Source: Cristatella mucedo (lineage: Eukaryota > Bryozoa > Phylactolaemata > Cristatellidae). From it: DNA of 64,000 nucleotides. The notes beneath the pieces were generated by a model. That model worked only from the letters and a program-made list of their open reading frames with translations, had not been told where the DNA came from and made no database searches. The position numbers and the translations under genes were made by a program. Of this stretch, positions 1-12,146 are shown piece by piece; within the stretch, counting starts at the first letter, position 1, and each line of letters opens with the position of its first letter. The stretch is from NCBI GenBank assembly GCA_009760855.2, contig WPIO01000112.1, forward strand, positions 78,501 to 142,500, written 5' to 3'.

Positions 1-3000
1 GACAGAAGCTTCACTAACTCGCTAGCTGAGTTGGATCGATTTGTGTAGCTCAGCAGAGGAGTCCTGGGAGCCTTAAAAGAAAAGTGTTTAAATGGGAGAA
101 TGGGGATACTAGTAAGTCATTCAGATCTGTTAGGCTTTCTTCCCGCGTTCATCGTTAACAGCATAGGGCCCACTGTCGTCCCCTGAGTAAATAAAATTAC
201 GTTAATGTGTGTGCAGCCTAGTCTCGCTGTTGCCTAATTGCAACAATGCACCGATTCGTCGCTCCATTGAAAAGTGCTTACGCAAAAAGTTGTGGAAGTA
301 GCCAACTTAGCAGTACTGCCGAGTTTCCATATTTGCAGAGCTCACCCTGATGCGATAAAACTCAAAAAGGAGCTAAAACCCTGTGGTATTTTTCTGTTGC
401 CCGTGTCCGATGGAATTGTCATTTTGAGGCAGGATAATAAAAAACTGAGCAGGTTGTAATATGGTGCTAGTTGACATTCTTGTACGCAATATTTAGGCGG
501 AATAGTCTTTTTCCTGTGAGCCATGCTTACCCGTGTATGATTTATTGCGCTTTTTTTATTTATTGATTAACTAAAAGTTCTACTAATCATACGTCGGGAG
601 TGTCGTATCTGCTTTTGGAATGCTTGCCTGAGCATGATAATTAAGGGTTTGGCGGGCTCCCCTAAGAAGGGCTCTTTAAAGTTCCTGGGAAGAAACTAGG
701 TTCAATTATCATGCTATAAGGAAAACTTGTTATTCTTATATAAACTGGCAATGAATTACAAGCCAGAATGGAGAGGTGTACGTATGTATTACTAGGTTAG
801 GCTAGAATTACAGCTGAGCTTGGTTGCATTCAGTGAGGATCAACTGAGGCTTTAGTAGCAGAGTACGAGCTGGCTAGAATGCAGGTAGCACGGTTAGGCG
901 ATTTCAACTCGATACAGGCTGTATCCGAATGTAAAAATGAAAAAACGAGTATATTACTTTTCTCTCAGCCAGTTTTAAAACTTTTGTTCTTGCTTTGTGA
1001 CTTCGTACTGCAAATCCACAGAGACTCTGTGTATATAGGATAGGCCTTCACTGTGGAAAGATCTCTCTGACAGTGACGGTGGAATCGTGTAAATTGTTTT
1101 CTAAAAACTTAATGATAAGCATTAACTGCAAAAATAGCTATGGTAATCCTCCACATTTTGCAATGCTTTCACTTGCAGTTTACAGTAAATTCTTGACGAA
1201 ACTAATAGGTCAATTATTTTCCGAATTCGTAGTAAGTAGATTGAACGAAATTGAGTCTCTCAACTCTTCCTGGGCGATTGGCATCCTCTCTTGGCCTTAC
1301 TTTTTTTTCTAAGTCAACTTCTTCGAGTCTGTCTGTAAATAACTCATCGCTAAACCAATTTGCCATGCTACAACACCATACTAAAACACCTTCCGGATCA
1401 CGTTGAGCTCTTAGCACGTGGTGCCTCGGCGATCTGTTTTCACCCGCCATATGGAAACGTTAACATGTCCGTAGTAGCAGTAACAGTCCTTAGTTTTTCT
1501 GAAATGATCATTTGTAGGTGACTCATTTCAAAAAGCCTAACTAAACATTTGAAATTCAGTGGTTTACTATTCTCTCGGCTGTTTGCATGCTTGCCTTGCT
1601 ACCATTTCTATTCGATACACTGCAACTAGTCGTCACCCAATAAGTTAGTGATTCATATACTAATTGAATGTTGATGTCAAATTCTACTCAAAATAGATAG
1701 CCAAGATCTTGGTCGAAACTACAATTATTAGGCTTTACAATGACATGCGGATAAGGCCATATTTGCAAGGTACTCGTGACACTTGAAGTAGCACTTCATA
1801 CTGCTTACTACCAGGTTCTTGCCAACCGTCTACCCAAATTCATAAGTAACATTGGCTCAGTTCTAAAGGAGGCTACTGGCTAACTTGGTGAGAGATTATG
1901 AAATGTTAACTACAATGAATTTCAGTCATCCGGAAAGCCCCTAATGCAGAATGTATCCGTCTGTAACTTCACAAAACTACTTAGAGAAAACAATTGCTAT
2001 TTAGGTGAGCTTTCTATAGAGCACTCTCTGCCTCGGGGTTCATTATCAGAGTTAATTCTTTTCACAATCAATAGGTATCCGTTGGCATTCATCTCTACAC
2101 AAAGCATTCTATGACACATTTTCAGTCTCGGGCCCTCGTTCTCGGGACCTCGTTCTAAGGCGATGCTATCGATGCTCACTTGTTGGTCTTCATTTCTTGG
2201 CTTATAGCACGTGACTCTACTTATCCTTCTACCCTTCTACACCTTGCTACTTTTAGGGCTCACTTATTTTCCTTAGTGATTTCTTTGATGTACAAATGTT
2301 CTAGCACAAATGAAATTGGCATTCGGATGAACAAATAATTTCATGACGCTTAAAGATGATCAGACCAATCGTCTGGCACTAGGAAATCCTAACGTCAGAC
2401 CAAACCTTTTGGACCTGACGCTCATGATTGATTCATCTCGGATCGCTCCAATAACGTCTGCCTGTAATCGTGGTGCACTAATCCAGAACGACTTAGCATT
2501 AACTGAGCACACTCTATAAGCTGTCTAATTGGCCTAATTTAGCCTAGGAATGTCACCATCTTAACTGCCTACAAATATAGTAGCGGGACTTCTAAGTCAG
2601 GAGCTTGTTTCCGGCTAAGTATTACCTCTGATGAACCTTCATATTCAAGGTCCTAGCTATTAGGACGTTCTATCAGGCCGGATTTTCCTGCGCCCATTAA
2701 TCTTACCTTTTTCGCTCCACTGTGCTGTGGAGCGTACCCGAGCACTATTCAACACAATTTGGCAGCGACCTGTCCTACCAAATAATCGCTTTAAGTGTCT
2801 TTGAGTGACACTTTGAGGGCTGGCCTAAACATAACTGCTCATGGGTTGGGCATTCTTGAAAAGTTCGTTTCACCATCGGTTAATGAACCACATTCGGAAA
2901 GTTGTAATAAAGTGCGATAGGGATGAATTTTTCTTAGGTTGCCTGGTAAAGGAACTTTTTCTAGGCACACATTTATAGACAACTGCAGAGGGAAAGAGAT

Positions 3001-3490
3001 ACAGGCGTTATACTTCCTAATCTGGCTTTTGTCTGAAATCTACGATAAAGCTAGACACACACCATATGTTGACCAAACTCATGTCTATCCTAGGTTCCCT
3101 CGTTTTACTCAGTCGGAGGCAAGCATACAATATAATTAGCTGATGCTGATACCCAAGATCAAGTTAACCAATTTAATCTTTAAATATTTAAGTGGTGATT
3201 AGAAATCTTTTTAAGACATTACATAGCACCCTCAAAAAACTTTATCTATTTTAATGTACTTTCTGCAGGCTGTAATAAAGCACCATACTCAAATGGCAGG
3301 TGGTAACATGCCCATTTCCAGCGAGTATAATATATATAGAGGTAGGATGTACCGTTTCAATAGGTAAATATGGTAAGTGATCATATGCTCAATATTCGGC
3401 CATTAACATAAGACGAAAGCATCACCAAAATCTAGCATGTGCTGCGACTGACAGGTGCATTATAGCTTGTTTTTTAACGTAGTCAAGCCT
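1..3490. other. Unrecognised intergenic DNA
   Basis: No recognisable gene, RNA gene or repeat family was found here. The longest open frames are 60-79 codons, lack known motifs and overlap on opposite strands, as expected by chance. Base composition is A+T rich without long microsatellites. It may hold introns or very old repeats. Confidence 0.5.
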
Positions 3491-3499
3491 GAGGCTGTC

Positions 3500-4035
3500 G
3501 GGAAGTCAGTCTGGCTTTGGCTTATTAATACGTTCAATGCTTTGGCAGTGTACGAACTAAAAGCACGGTATCTTAAGGTTTTGTGACAGAACGGCTAAAC
3601 CAGTTTTGTTAGACATCAACTGGTGTGCTCCCAATGCCGGTAGGGTGTAGGTCTGATAGGTAGGCTGGGGCCAGAGAATGGAGAGACCAAAACGTCAGCA
3701 GCTACAATTTGAAGTTGATACGCTGCTTGATTGGGAGCCAGTGCAAACCAGAGAAAAGTGTTGTCATGTGGCAACTGTGATGCTCATGGTAGGCAAGCCT
3801 GGCTATAGATTTTTGCAACAACTGCAAGTGTCAGACTGCACAGGATGGCGGAACAGCTAGCTTTGAGTCGGACAGGTCGAGAATGGAAGTCTCAGATGAA
3901 CAAAAGATTTGGATGTGGTATCGCCGTTTGAGCAGGCCTGAATTTTGCAATTATACTTAGCTGAAAGTAGGTAAACTTGACAGATGAGCTGATATGGTTG
4001 TCTTATGAAAGGTCCGTTTAGAAAGAGACGCCTAC
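3500..4035 (-). mobile_element. L2A LINE relic, 3' coding part
   Basis: The minus strand matches the C-terminal RT region of the L2A copies elsewhere in this window. On the plus strand the run from 'ggctggggccagagaatgg' through 'gattgggagccagtgcaaa' to 'caagcctggctatag' is the reverse complement of the stretch encoding the conserved LHWLPVKQRIDFKV-type block. The copy then runs on into the region upstream of that block. It is strongly diverged, with stops in every frame, and no ATT tail is preserved at its downstream end. Confidence 0.65.
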
Positions 4036-4778
4036 ATGCAGTGGAGATGCTACGGAGATAGCTTGAGGAGCCAAACCTTTTTCAATCTATTAAATGAGCT
4101 GGAATTGAAGTTTTAGCATTGTTTAGTGATACTGAAATGATTATTTGCATTGAGTGGAATGTCCTTAAAGAAACTTGGAGAAGAAGACGGTAATTACGTT
4201 TTGAGCCAGAAGATTTTCTTGGATTGATTTCAAACCTTGCTACGGCTAGGGATTCAGTGAAGTATATCTTAGTTAATTTTAAGCTTTTTCATATATAGGA
4301 ACTACACAACTAGTCTCCAATTGATTTGGGACTGATTAGAGATCGTAATGAATCCATAGACTCTGTTGTGTAAGGGATATCAGGGCATGATGAATGATAT
4401 TTTCAGATAGTTGGGCGCTCGAGGAGCGGAAGCAAGTGACCTACAAGCATCACCAAAGCTAGTAGTAAGATCTTGGCAGAGAAATATCTATCATTTATTC
4501 TCCTCACTGAGGGTCGACTTTTTATAATGCCACATAAAAATTAACGTGCTAGCGGAAAACCCGGGCACACCTGAAATTTCTGCTAACCACAGTAGAATGT
4601 ATACGTATCTATATTCAAATAACTTTTTTAAACAGTTTATCCTGCGCGAAATTTAGGGACATTCATTAAAACAATACCTTATTTTTAGTTAGTTTGAAGT
4701 TATTTTTAACTCCGATCAGATGCCCAATGCCCAGCCCCGTTAATCCCCCTTTCGACATCTAATCATAAGTAAATTTCT

Positions 4779-6255
4779 ACAACACGAGACTAGCTGACAT
4801 GCTCGACGAGTTTGCACCTCTGATTAAGCGCCCTGTGCACTGTCGCCCAGACGGCTCGTGGTTTACCGCAGCCATTGAACTAGCCATTTCTGGTAACCGA
4901 GAGCTTGAAAAGTATACAAATATCAGGACTGACTGACCAACGACAGGCATACGAGGACTATTGTAGATGATAAAAATTGATTCTAGCAAAGGCCAAGTCT
5001 AGCTTCTGCAAAAACATTGTTAAATCACATATGTACAATCCAAAATTCTGATGACTGCCATCAACCATCTTAACCTATCCCACGTTAGCTCCTTACCTAT
5101 TGATCCTTTTGATTATATAGCTGATCGCTTCTTTAAGTTATCAAGTGCATTATTGTTACTATTATTACTATTATTTGTCAACAAGATAGGCAACATTTGT
5201 CAACAAGATCAGGGAGTACATCCCTCTGGTGGCAGCATCTCCCTGGAGTCTTGTCCCTCAATTTAACGCAACATCTCAATATATACATACATAGAGGACA
5301 CAGGTGACCTCATCTTGAAGCTTGTATCCCAATTGAAGACGACAACTAGTCCTTTAGACCCTATTCCCACTGCCCTACTTCTAGGATGTATAGATCTGCT
5401 GCTGCCACGCATAAAAAACATCGTAAATATTTCACAAGCCTGAGGTCATGTCCCGGTATTTTCTAGAAAACAATAGTCTGCTCACTACTCAAGAAAACAA
5501 GACTAGACCAAGTGAGCTTGAGCCACTTCCGCCCAGTCTCACTTCTGCATTCCTACCAAAGTCACAGGTACGAGTCGTGGCAGACCAGCTGAACTTATAT
5601 ATTGGGACTTCAAACATTGCTAGTACGTTAGAGTCTGGTTTTAGAGCTAATCACTCCACAGAGTCGGCATTGCTTCGGATGTATAACGACCTACTTAGGA
5701 ATGGTGGCTTAGGTTGAGCATCTCTGCTTGTTTTGCACGAGTTATCGGCAGCTTTTGATATTGTCGATCACCAAGTCCTTCTTGAGCGCCTCTTATCTCT
5801 TCTGGGCATCACTGGCGCTGCATTGTAATGGTTCAGGTTCTTTGTCAGCGAGAAGACATTGGAGTATTGATTTGAATGGAAACAGATCATCCGAAGAACA
5901 TCTGTAGTATGGGGTGCTCTGTGCTTGGTCCTGTTCTTTTAGTGGTTTATGCTCTCCCACTTGCCGATGTGATTGCCAGGCGCAATCTAGGCTTTCATTT
6001 CTACACAGATGATACTCAGCTGTACCTTTGCTTTGATCCCTCCCAGCCTTCGAGCACCTAATATTCTTTCAACTCACTTCCTTAATGTTTCCGTGACCTC
6101 TGGACATGGATTGCAGCAAACTTTCGTAAACTTAATGAAGATAAAACCAACTTAATAGTTATGGGCACACCGAATGTGATTCAGATATCTGAAATTTTAA
6201 CGTTCATAATCGGCTCCGAAAGTGTATCTCTCGTTGAATCTGCACGAATTAGATA
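4779..6255 (+). mobile_element. L2A LINE copy, 5' segment (split by insertion)
   Basis: This is a decayed copy of the L2A reverse transcriptase region. It begins at a stretch matching the 'caacacgacactagctgac' part of the copy at 18.4 kb. It carries recognisable RT pieces: FRANHSTESALLRMYNDLL near 5640-5690, an AAFD-type motif A near 5750, and a YTDDTQLYLCFDPSQPSS motif C region near 6001-6055, where YADD has become YTDD. Several stops and frameshifts make it a pseudogene. Homology stops at the codons for 'ESARI' near 6255 and resumes at 8716 with the next residues of the element, so both parts were once one copy. Confidence 0.8.
5639..6060 (+). pseudogene. Reverse transcriptase domain fragment (L2A)
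   Basis: This is the central RT palm of an L2-group LINE, spread over at least two frames. The fingers motif with NHSTESALLR lies near 5650-5680. Motif A (AAFD) lies near 5750, motif B (VLGPVLL) near 5915-5935 and motif C (TDDTQLY) near 6004-6027. The normal catalytic YADD reads YTDD, and a stop after the NGGLG codons interrupts the frame. It is clearly inactive. Confidence 0.75.
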
Positions 6256-6974
6256 AAGCCTGGATTATATTGTACCCAAGCTAGGTTCGGTTGGCTGGGA
6301 CCGGACGGTTGTAATTAGGGTCACGGGCTAAGCCAGGGTCGGACCTACGGCATGGCCGGATGTGTGTGGTGACGAGAGGTCACCGAGGCTCTTGGGTACG
6401 GGAAGTTGGCCCAGTAAGTCGTTGTGTTGGAGGCTCATGGTCTCACCCAGTTTGCACCTGGATTCATGCAGGCGTGCTCCGGCGATGCTGCCACGCACGC
6501 AAGGCAACGAGTACCCAAGGCCCGAGCGGAGCTGGATAGCTCGCTCGTTGTTGACTTGTATATTCTGTGTTCCCCGTGTAGCGTGTTCGTGACCCCCTCC
6601 CCGTGTGTTGACGTCTTTCGGTGGAAGCTTACAATGTGTTAGTTGTCGACTCGGACTAGCCTAGCAGTTACTCAGCCAGCCGGATTTTGGATGGCGTACG
6701 CTCGTACTGTTGGATTCGTAGTCGGTACAACGACAGTACTGCAGAAGCCGACTGACCCCAACTAACACGTTTGTTCGCGCTTGCTGGGTCGTCTTGTGCC
6801 CCCCCCCATAGTGTACTGTGTATAAGACCCTCCCTGTAGACTTGTCTAGTTCCCCTTTTATTGTTGGCGCATGCGTTATTATAAAGAGGTTTAACCTGAC
6901 GGCCGCTCGTCTTACCCTAGCTCAGCAGCATGGCAAGCGGTAGCGCGGCCGGGTTTGGCAGGAATTAGCCTCTG
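6256..6974 (+). mobile_element. Insertion of unknown type, possible solo LTR
   Basis: This G+C-rich segment lies between the left half of an L2A copy and the start of an L2B copy and resembles neither. Several traits fit an LTR. TGTTAGTT near 6639 is mirrored by AACTAACA near 6768. A TATAAG box sits near 6820, and a TATAAAG motif near 6880 precedes a G+C-rich run. No coding region, clear primer-binding site or matching second LTR was found, so the identity is a guess. A run of eight to nine C residues lies near 6799. Confidence 0.25.
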
Positions 6975-8715
6975 ACCCCTGGAACTTGGTTACATGATTA
7001 AGAGATCCTTGCTGACTATCACCCAGTTTCCCGTCTTCCTATTTGTCAAAGATTCTTGCAATAATTGTCGCTAAGTAACTTTTTTCACATAGTACTAATG
7101 AATGTCAGAAATAAATAAATAATGAATGTCAGAAACATTTCAATCAGGGTTCAAGTAGCAGCAGTCCGCTGAAACTGCTCTCCTTCGCGTTAACGATGAC
7201 ATTCTATGTGGCAACGATGACGGAAATGTCACTGCCCTAGCTCTGCTAGATCTATCAGCTGCCTTCGATACCATTGATTGCCGTAATGGCTCACTAGGTA
7301 AGGCGGTTGCTTTTCACGACCTCGGCCCCGAGGTCGAGGGTTCGAATCCTGTGGTGGGCGATCCTTTATCGCGACTGCAAGCGGTGGTGATAGCCGTAAA
7401 GGCTCTTCTGTCGCTATACAAAATGAGGCTGTTGAATGATATCCTACTTGAACTATTGAGAACAGCATACAATCCCACAGACGAGGCACTAGCATGGCTT
7501 AAATCGTTCTTGTTTGATCGTGTTCAAGCCGTGTCGTGTGGGGTCAGGTCTCTCCCACGAGACCAGTCACCTGTGAGTCACCAGTTCCTCAACGGTTTGT
7601 CGTCCGTCCCATGCTGCTCTCCATTTGTACTTGACACCTGGGAAAAGTGATTATGGCCCGTGGAATAGGATATCACTTTTTTATGACGATACTCAGCTGT
7701 ATTTGTCATTCAAATCGTTGGTATATGCTGCAGCAACTGATAAACAGAGTGCTGCGTTGCCATCATTCATTCCTGGATGTCGGAAAATTTCTAAAAGTGA
7801 ATTAGCAATAAAACCGAACTGCTGCTCATAGGAAACATTGAGTGTTTGGCTTGATTTGAAAGCTTTGCTCTTCTAATAGGTGATGCTGCTGTGCGACCAT
7901 CACCACGTGCTCAAAATTTAGGTGCCGTTTTCGACAGCTGCCTAAATTTTAAAAGCTTCATTCAGAAGACTGCTTCTACAGCTAGCCATCACGTCCGATC
8001 CCTATCTAAGATAAGGACTGGTCATCCAAAGTGGCATGAAAAAACTTTAACTGGCTCCTTAGTTCTTTCTCGGCTTGATGATTGCAATTGCCTTTTGGCT
8101 GAGCAATCAAAAAGCAACTAGGTCACTGCAAATGGCTGTGAATATGGCTGGAAGTCTAGTTCAAGTCCCAAAGGTTTTACCACGTGTCTGCTTTGCTAAA
8201 TGAGCTAGGATGACTGCCGGTTGATCAACGGATACAGAGAACAGTTCTTACACTGACCCACAAGGCTTGTATGGCTTGGCACCTCCACAGTTAGCCTAAC
8301 TGCTGCACCTGTTTCAGCCTCCTCATGCACTCAGGTCCTGTATGGACAATCAATTAGCTGTTTTATTCCTCCGCCTAAAGACCAGACCGTTGGCGACAGA
8401 AGCTTTAGCTCTGCAGGTCCTAGACTGTGGAACTCGCTTCCACAATTCTTATGCAATGACAACAACTCTCATGCTGCCGACTATGACTCATCCTTTTAAG
8501 CGGTCCTGTGCTGCTACTGCCATGTTACTCACTACCTCAACTGTTCTCCTGACTCTGCTATGCTTCTCACTTTCTCTTTGTTGCATGATTTGAAGTATCT
8601 TGGCTTCCGAATGCGTATTGAAAGCCGCGTATGCTGTTAGTGGGCTATACAGAACTCCCCTGCGTAACATTCACATAGTCTTTGCGAATATGTTAAGTTA
8701 TAGAGATACGTTACA
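6975..8715 (+). mobile_element. L2B LINE copy inserted in L2A
   Basis: This is a second LINE family, related to but distinct from L2A. At 7013-7078 the 'NYRPVSRLP..SKIL' type RT start is readable in diverged form. QSGFK..SAETALLRVNDDI and LALLDLSAAFDTID (motif A) lie at 7140-7278. A motif C region with YDDTQLYLSF lies near 7680-7715. A conserved block with SPRAQNLGAVFDSCLNF lies near 7900-7950, and the C-terminal block near 8340-8450. The 3' end reads 'gggctatacagaactcccc' near 8641, followed by an ACATT-like tail. A SINE-1 copy interrupts motif A at 7279-7438. All frames are broken. Confidence 0.75.
7279..7438 (+). mobile_element. SINE-1 copy (tRNA-derived)
   Basis: A tRNA-like head has an A box, TGGCTCACTAGG, at 7287-7298 and a perfect B box, GGTTCGAATCC, at 7339-7349. 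A body shared with at least seven other copies in this window follows ('gcaagcggtggtgatagcc', then 'ggctcttctgtcgctatac'), ending 'gaggctgttgaat'. It sits inside the L2B motif A coding region, so it is younger than that LINE copy. Confidence 0.85.
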
Positions 8716-9365
8716 TTGCTAAACTTAGGTATGCTGTTCCAAGGTGACCTTTCATTAGACGACAACTTCAGCTCTGCAGTCTAGTGTGCTTAGTTTCAGC
8801 TACGTAACACAGCTAAAATGTGGGCTTACCTTGACAAGGATACCAAATCTAATTGGGTCCCTGCATTAGTCATATCGTGTCACGACTTTTGAAACTCACT
8901 TCATGCTGGTCTACCTGCCGGTGCAATCAAGCAATTACAGCCGGTCAAACTCTGCAGCTAAGCTTTTCTGTCCAAAGCGTAGCAGTTGACAGATCACACC
9001 ATATCTCGCCAGCCTGCACGGGCTCCAAGTCAAGCTACCCATCGACTAGCAGGTTCAGTCACTCACTTTTACGTCACGACATCGGCTGACTGGAATACAT
9101 GTTAAAAGAAACTAAAAATGCATCCATCTATTACAGCATTTAGTGGGTCCATGTGATTCTTCTTCTGTGCTCTTATGCGTGCTAACATGCTGTCACTAAC
9201 CATATTTACATGCTCACCCGTTTGCATATCACCTCTAACCACGTTATGCTTGAGCATGCTACCACTAACAATTCGATCATGCTTCCTTTGAAGCAAGTGT
9301 AAAGTTGCTAGAAAGAGATTGAGTTCTTTTAGGACGCTATAGTAAATGTGGTATTATTGTTAGTC
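8716..9365 (+). mobile_element. L2A LINE copy, 3' segment (continues 4779-6255)
   Basis: It resumes exactly where the left half stops, at the element's 'NLGVIFQSDLSLDDHISS' coding region. It continues through the C-terminal RT block ('ctctgcagctaagc' near 8951) into the 3' UTR ('catttagtgggtcc' near 9137). It ends with the tail 'gctagaaagagattgagttc' near 9308 and a short ATT run near 9350. Frames are broken throughout. With 4779-6255 it forms one ancestral insertion. Confidence 0.8.
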
Positions 9366-10640
9366 TTATTGTAGAATCTACTCTGGTCAGCTTTCCTTGA
9401 ACGCCAATAAATTTGAATCTTTTCAACGTCTTTTTGGTGAGTTCGCATTTCATGTCACGTAATTAACCAGAGGTTATACAAACCGTTGACCATGATTGCC
9501 TTTCTGTGCTCTTTTTAATGATTTTCTAAGCTTGGTGCCTTCCTTGCCATTGAGAACTTTTGTTTGCTGCTTCTCTTGCTAAAAGTTGTGCCGAGTCTAG
9601 ATATAGATTTTTATTTTTGTAAATTATGTACGTAGGAAAGCAATCAAAAGAACTCTTATGTTTATTAATATATAATCGTGGCTATATTAAACTCTTAAAG
9701 CTGTCAACCATCTTAGCCACATCCTTGATTAAAGCTCTTTTTGCCTAATCTTCTTCCTCTGCAAAAGCTTACATCCACTTATTGTATTCGTTTCGAAAGC
9801 CAGTTGACAATGTACAGTGTTATTCCCCACTCAGTATATGAGCCACGTTCTGGTTTATATCATTAAGATTGGGATTTGACTCGAGTACGTGTTTAGAAAT
9901 TCATAACCGAGTTTTGTTAGCCCCGTGTCGAACGCTATAGGAAGAATAGTCTCCGTAGCTCTATCCGACGGCGTCCTTGACCGGCAAGACAGAGGGGTTG
10001 TGGGATTGTTTCCCCACAAGGCAAAATTTTTTTACGTCGTACACGCTCGGCAGGATGCCTCTGATTGCTATATTGCTTGAAAATCATAGTTTAATTGACT
10101 AAATAATTATTTCGCAGGCAACGTCGCTAGCAGTTGTCTACCGGTAGCCTGAGGCCTAAATGAGTGCACATACCACACACGCGAGACTTCTTTTGATTAT
10201 CCAAGAGCCAAGTCCAGAGAGTTTTCCAGCTCCATCCGCGCTTTCGCTCGATGCGCTTACCAATTACCAACCTGCTTTTATCATAAGTCTCTCGATAAAA
10301 AGTGTCAAGTTTGACTTATACGTTACTAGGACTAGGGGCGAACCTCATTTCCGGTCGACGTCAACTGTCCTCGCTATGCTGGTGTCGACTCCCAGCCACT
10401 TGGCAGTCTCTGGGCTGGCACCAGAGGTGAGACGTTTTGATAAGCCGCGTTTTAACAAAATCTTGCGAGCCTATGATGACAGGGTATCTTAGCTGTATAA
10501 CTGGAAGTTAAGAGGTACATCAAGGGTATGGGGGCACGGACAAACGAGGATAGTTGCACCAAAGACCACGAGTAGATGAAACTTTACCTGAAGCAATCAG
10601 GAGACGGCGACGTCAGCAGCGGCAGCGTTGGCTCTGAATA
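9366..10640. other. Unrecognised intergenic DNA
   Basis: Nothing recognisable was found. An open frame of 110 codons at 10160-10492 on the plus strand has no motif I know. Its start lacks a convincing context and it abuts an L2A tail, so I treat it as chance. Confidence 0.45.
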
Positions 10641-10644
10641 CCGA

Positions 10645-11043
10645 ATACCTCGTACAAACCTCAAATCTTTTAGAGACCGTGCATTTAGTTCGTGTGCTCC
10701 CGAAGCCTGAAACTTACTCCCGACTTGCGTCACAACATGCCATGACTTGACCACATTTTAAAATAACTTAAAAACACACCTATTTATTACAGCATTTAGT
10801 GGGTCCCTGGGATTCGTCCTTGATGTGTTTATGCGTGCTGACACTGTACATGCTGCCACTAACCACATATGCATGCTGACCCTATGCATGCCACCCGTGA
10901 CCACGTTGTTCATGTTGTTTATCAAGCATGATATTTCTCACGATTCAATCGCGTTTCCCTTTGCAGCAAACGTAAAGCACCTAGTGAGAGATTGAGTTCT
11001 CTGAGGGCACTTTATCAACTGCATTATTATTCTCATTATTAAC
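10645..11043 (+). mobile_element. L2A LINE 3' end
   Basis: This 5'-truncated copy begins in the C-terminal coding block ('aatacctcgtacaaacctc'). It passes through the 'catttagtgggtccctggg' coding end and the 3' UTR with its 'gcgtgctgacactg' phrase. It ends with 'cacctagtgagagattgag' and an ATT-rich tail near 11020-11043. Confidence 0.85.
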
Positions 11044-11225
11044 TTTTGACTGGTTAGTCTCAGCGGCCTAGCAAAGGGTGGGCAGTGGGCAGGGGGATAT
11101 AAGTCCCCGGGTGCCAATGCTAAGGAGACGCCAAGAGCAAACTGAATTGCGCTAGATTTTATTTTTTTTAACTTCTACATGTGAGAATACCAATCTTGAG
11201 TTCAAGCAAGTTATTGGTTCATTAG

Positions 11226-11470
11226 ACTTGACTGGACTCGACTCGACTCGACTCGACTCGACTCGACTCGACTCGACTCGACTCGACTCGACTCGACTCG
11301 ACTCGACTCGACTCGACTCGACTCGACTCGACTCGACTCGACTGGACTGGACTGGACTCGACTCGACTGGACTCGACTGGACTGGACTCGACTGGACTCG
11401 ACTGGACTGGACTCGACTGGACTGGACTGGATTGGACTGGACTGGACTAGACTGGACCTGACTGGACTGG
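11226..11470 (+). repeat. Pentanucleotide minisatellite (GACTC/GACTG)n
   Basis: About 49 tandem 5-bp units span 245 bp. The first 23 or so units are uniform GACTC. The right half mixes GACTC and GACTG with a few odd units. The variant mix to the right suggests an older, mutated part and a recently homogenised left part. Both strands stay open as ORFs simply because a 5-bp unit has a 15-bp coding period without stops. Confidence 0.97.
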
Positions 11471-11477
11471 GCCATTC

Positions 11478-11840
11478 TGATTATGCTTCCAAATCCTGGA
11501 ACTCACTCCCAACTGGCATCAAATCTCCTGACTTGTCCACATTTTAAAAGAAACTAAAAACGCACCTAGTTATTACAGCATTTAGTGGGTCCCTGTGATT
11601 CGTCCTTGATGTGCTTATGCGTGCTGACACTGTGCATGCTGCAACTAACCACACTTGCATGCTGACCCTGTGCATGTCACCCCTAACCCTGTTACTCATG
11701 CTGTCTATCAAGCATGCTATTACTCACCATTTGATCGTGTTTCCTTCGCAGCAAATGTAAAGTGCCTAGAGAGAGATCGAGTTCTCTGAGGGCGCTTTGT
11801 CAAGTGTATTTTAATTATCATTATTATCATTGCTAGCTGA
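11478..11840 (+). mobile_element. L2A LINE 3' end
   Basis: This 5'-truncated copy directly abuts the pentanucleotide array. It holds the last coding codons ('cctggaactcactcccaac'), the 'tttagtgggtccctgtg' end, the 3' UTR, and the tail 'gtgcctagagagagatcgag' leading into an ATT/ATC-rich run. It is almost the same length as the copy at 10645-11043. Confidence 0.88.
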
Positions 11841-12145
11841 GCTGATTAAGCTTGTTCATCGACATTGACCAGTCTGTATCCGTTTCTCTGGCGCAGCTCA
11901 CGCGACGACACGGAAACACAGAGGGGCTTTGACCACAGGTGTATTCCGCTGGTGCTCGCAGCTCATGAAGCACGTGTCTATTAACCTATCCGTCGGCGTT
12001 CCAACTGCCCGCCCTGTCCGCTCGCCCCATCCTGCCCACCATAGGCGGGCTTCGTCGCGAAAGGGCGAGCCCGGCCTGCTACGTCGCGTCAAGGGCTAGC
12101 CTGAGTGTAATGGCTAACCACCGACATACTCTTAGACCACACAAG
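11841..12145. other. Unrecognised DNA before the hAT relic
   Basis: It is G+C richer around 11990-12080. No gene or repeat is recognised. It may contain the lost N-terminal half or the left end of the adjacent hAT element, but no terminal inverted repeat was picked out. Confidence 0.35.
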
Positions 12146-12146
12146 C

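Noticed and set aside
7287-7349. tRNA gene from the A and B boxes
   Set aside because: The spacing and the shared body in many dispersed copies show a tRNA-derived SINE; no anticodon stem or cloverleaf is formed.
11152-11475. Open frames of 77 and 107 codons on both strands
   Set aside because: They are translations of the 5-bp minisatellite, which has no stop in any of several frames.
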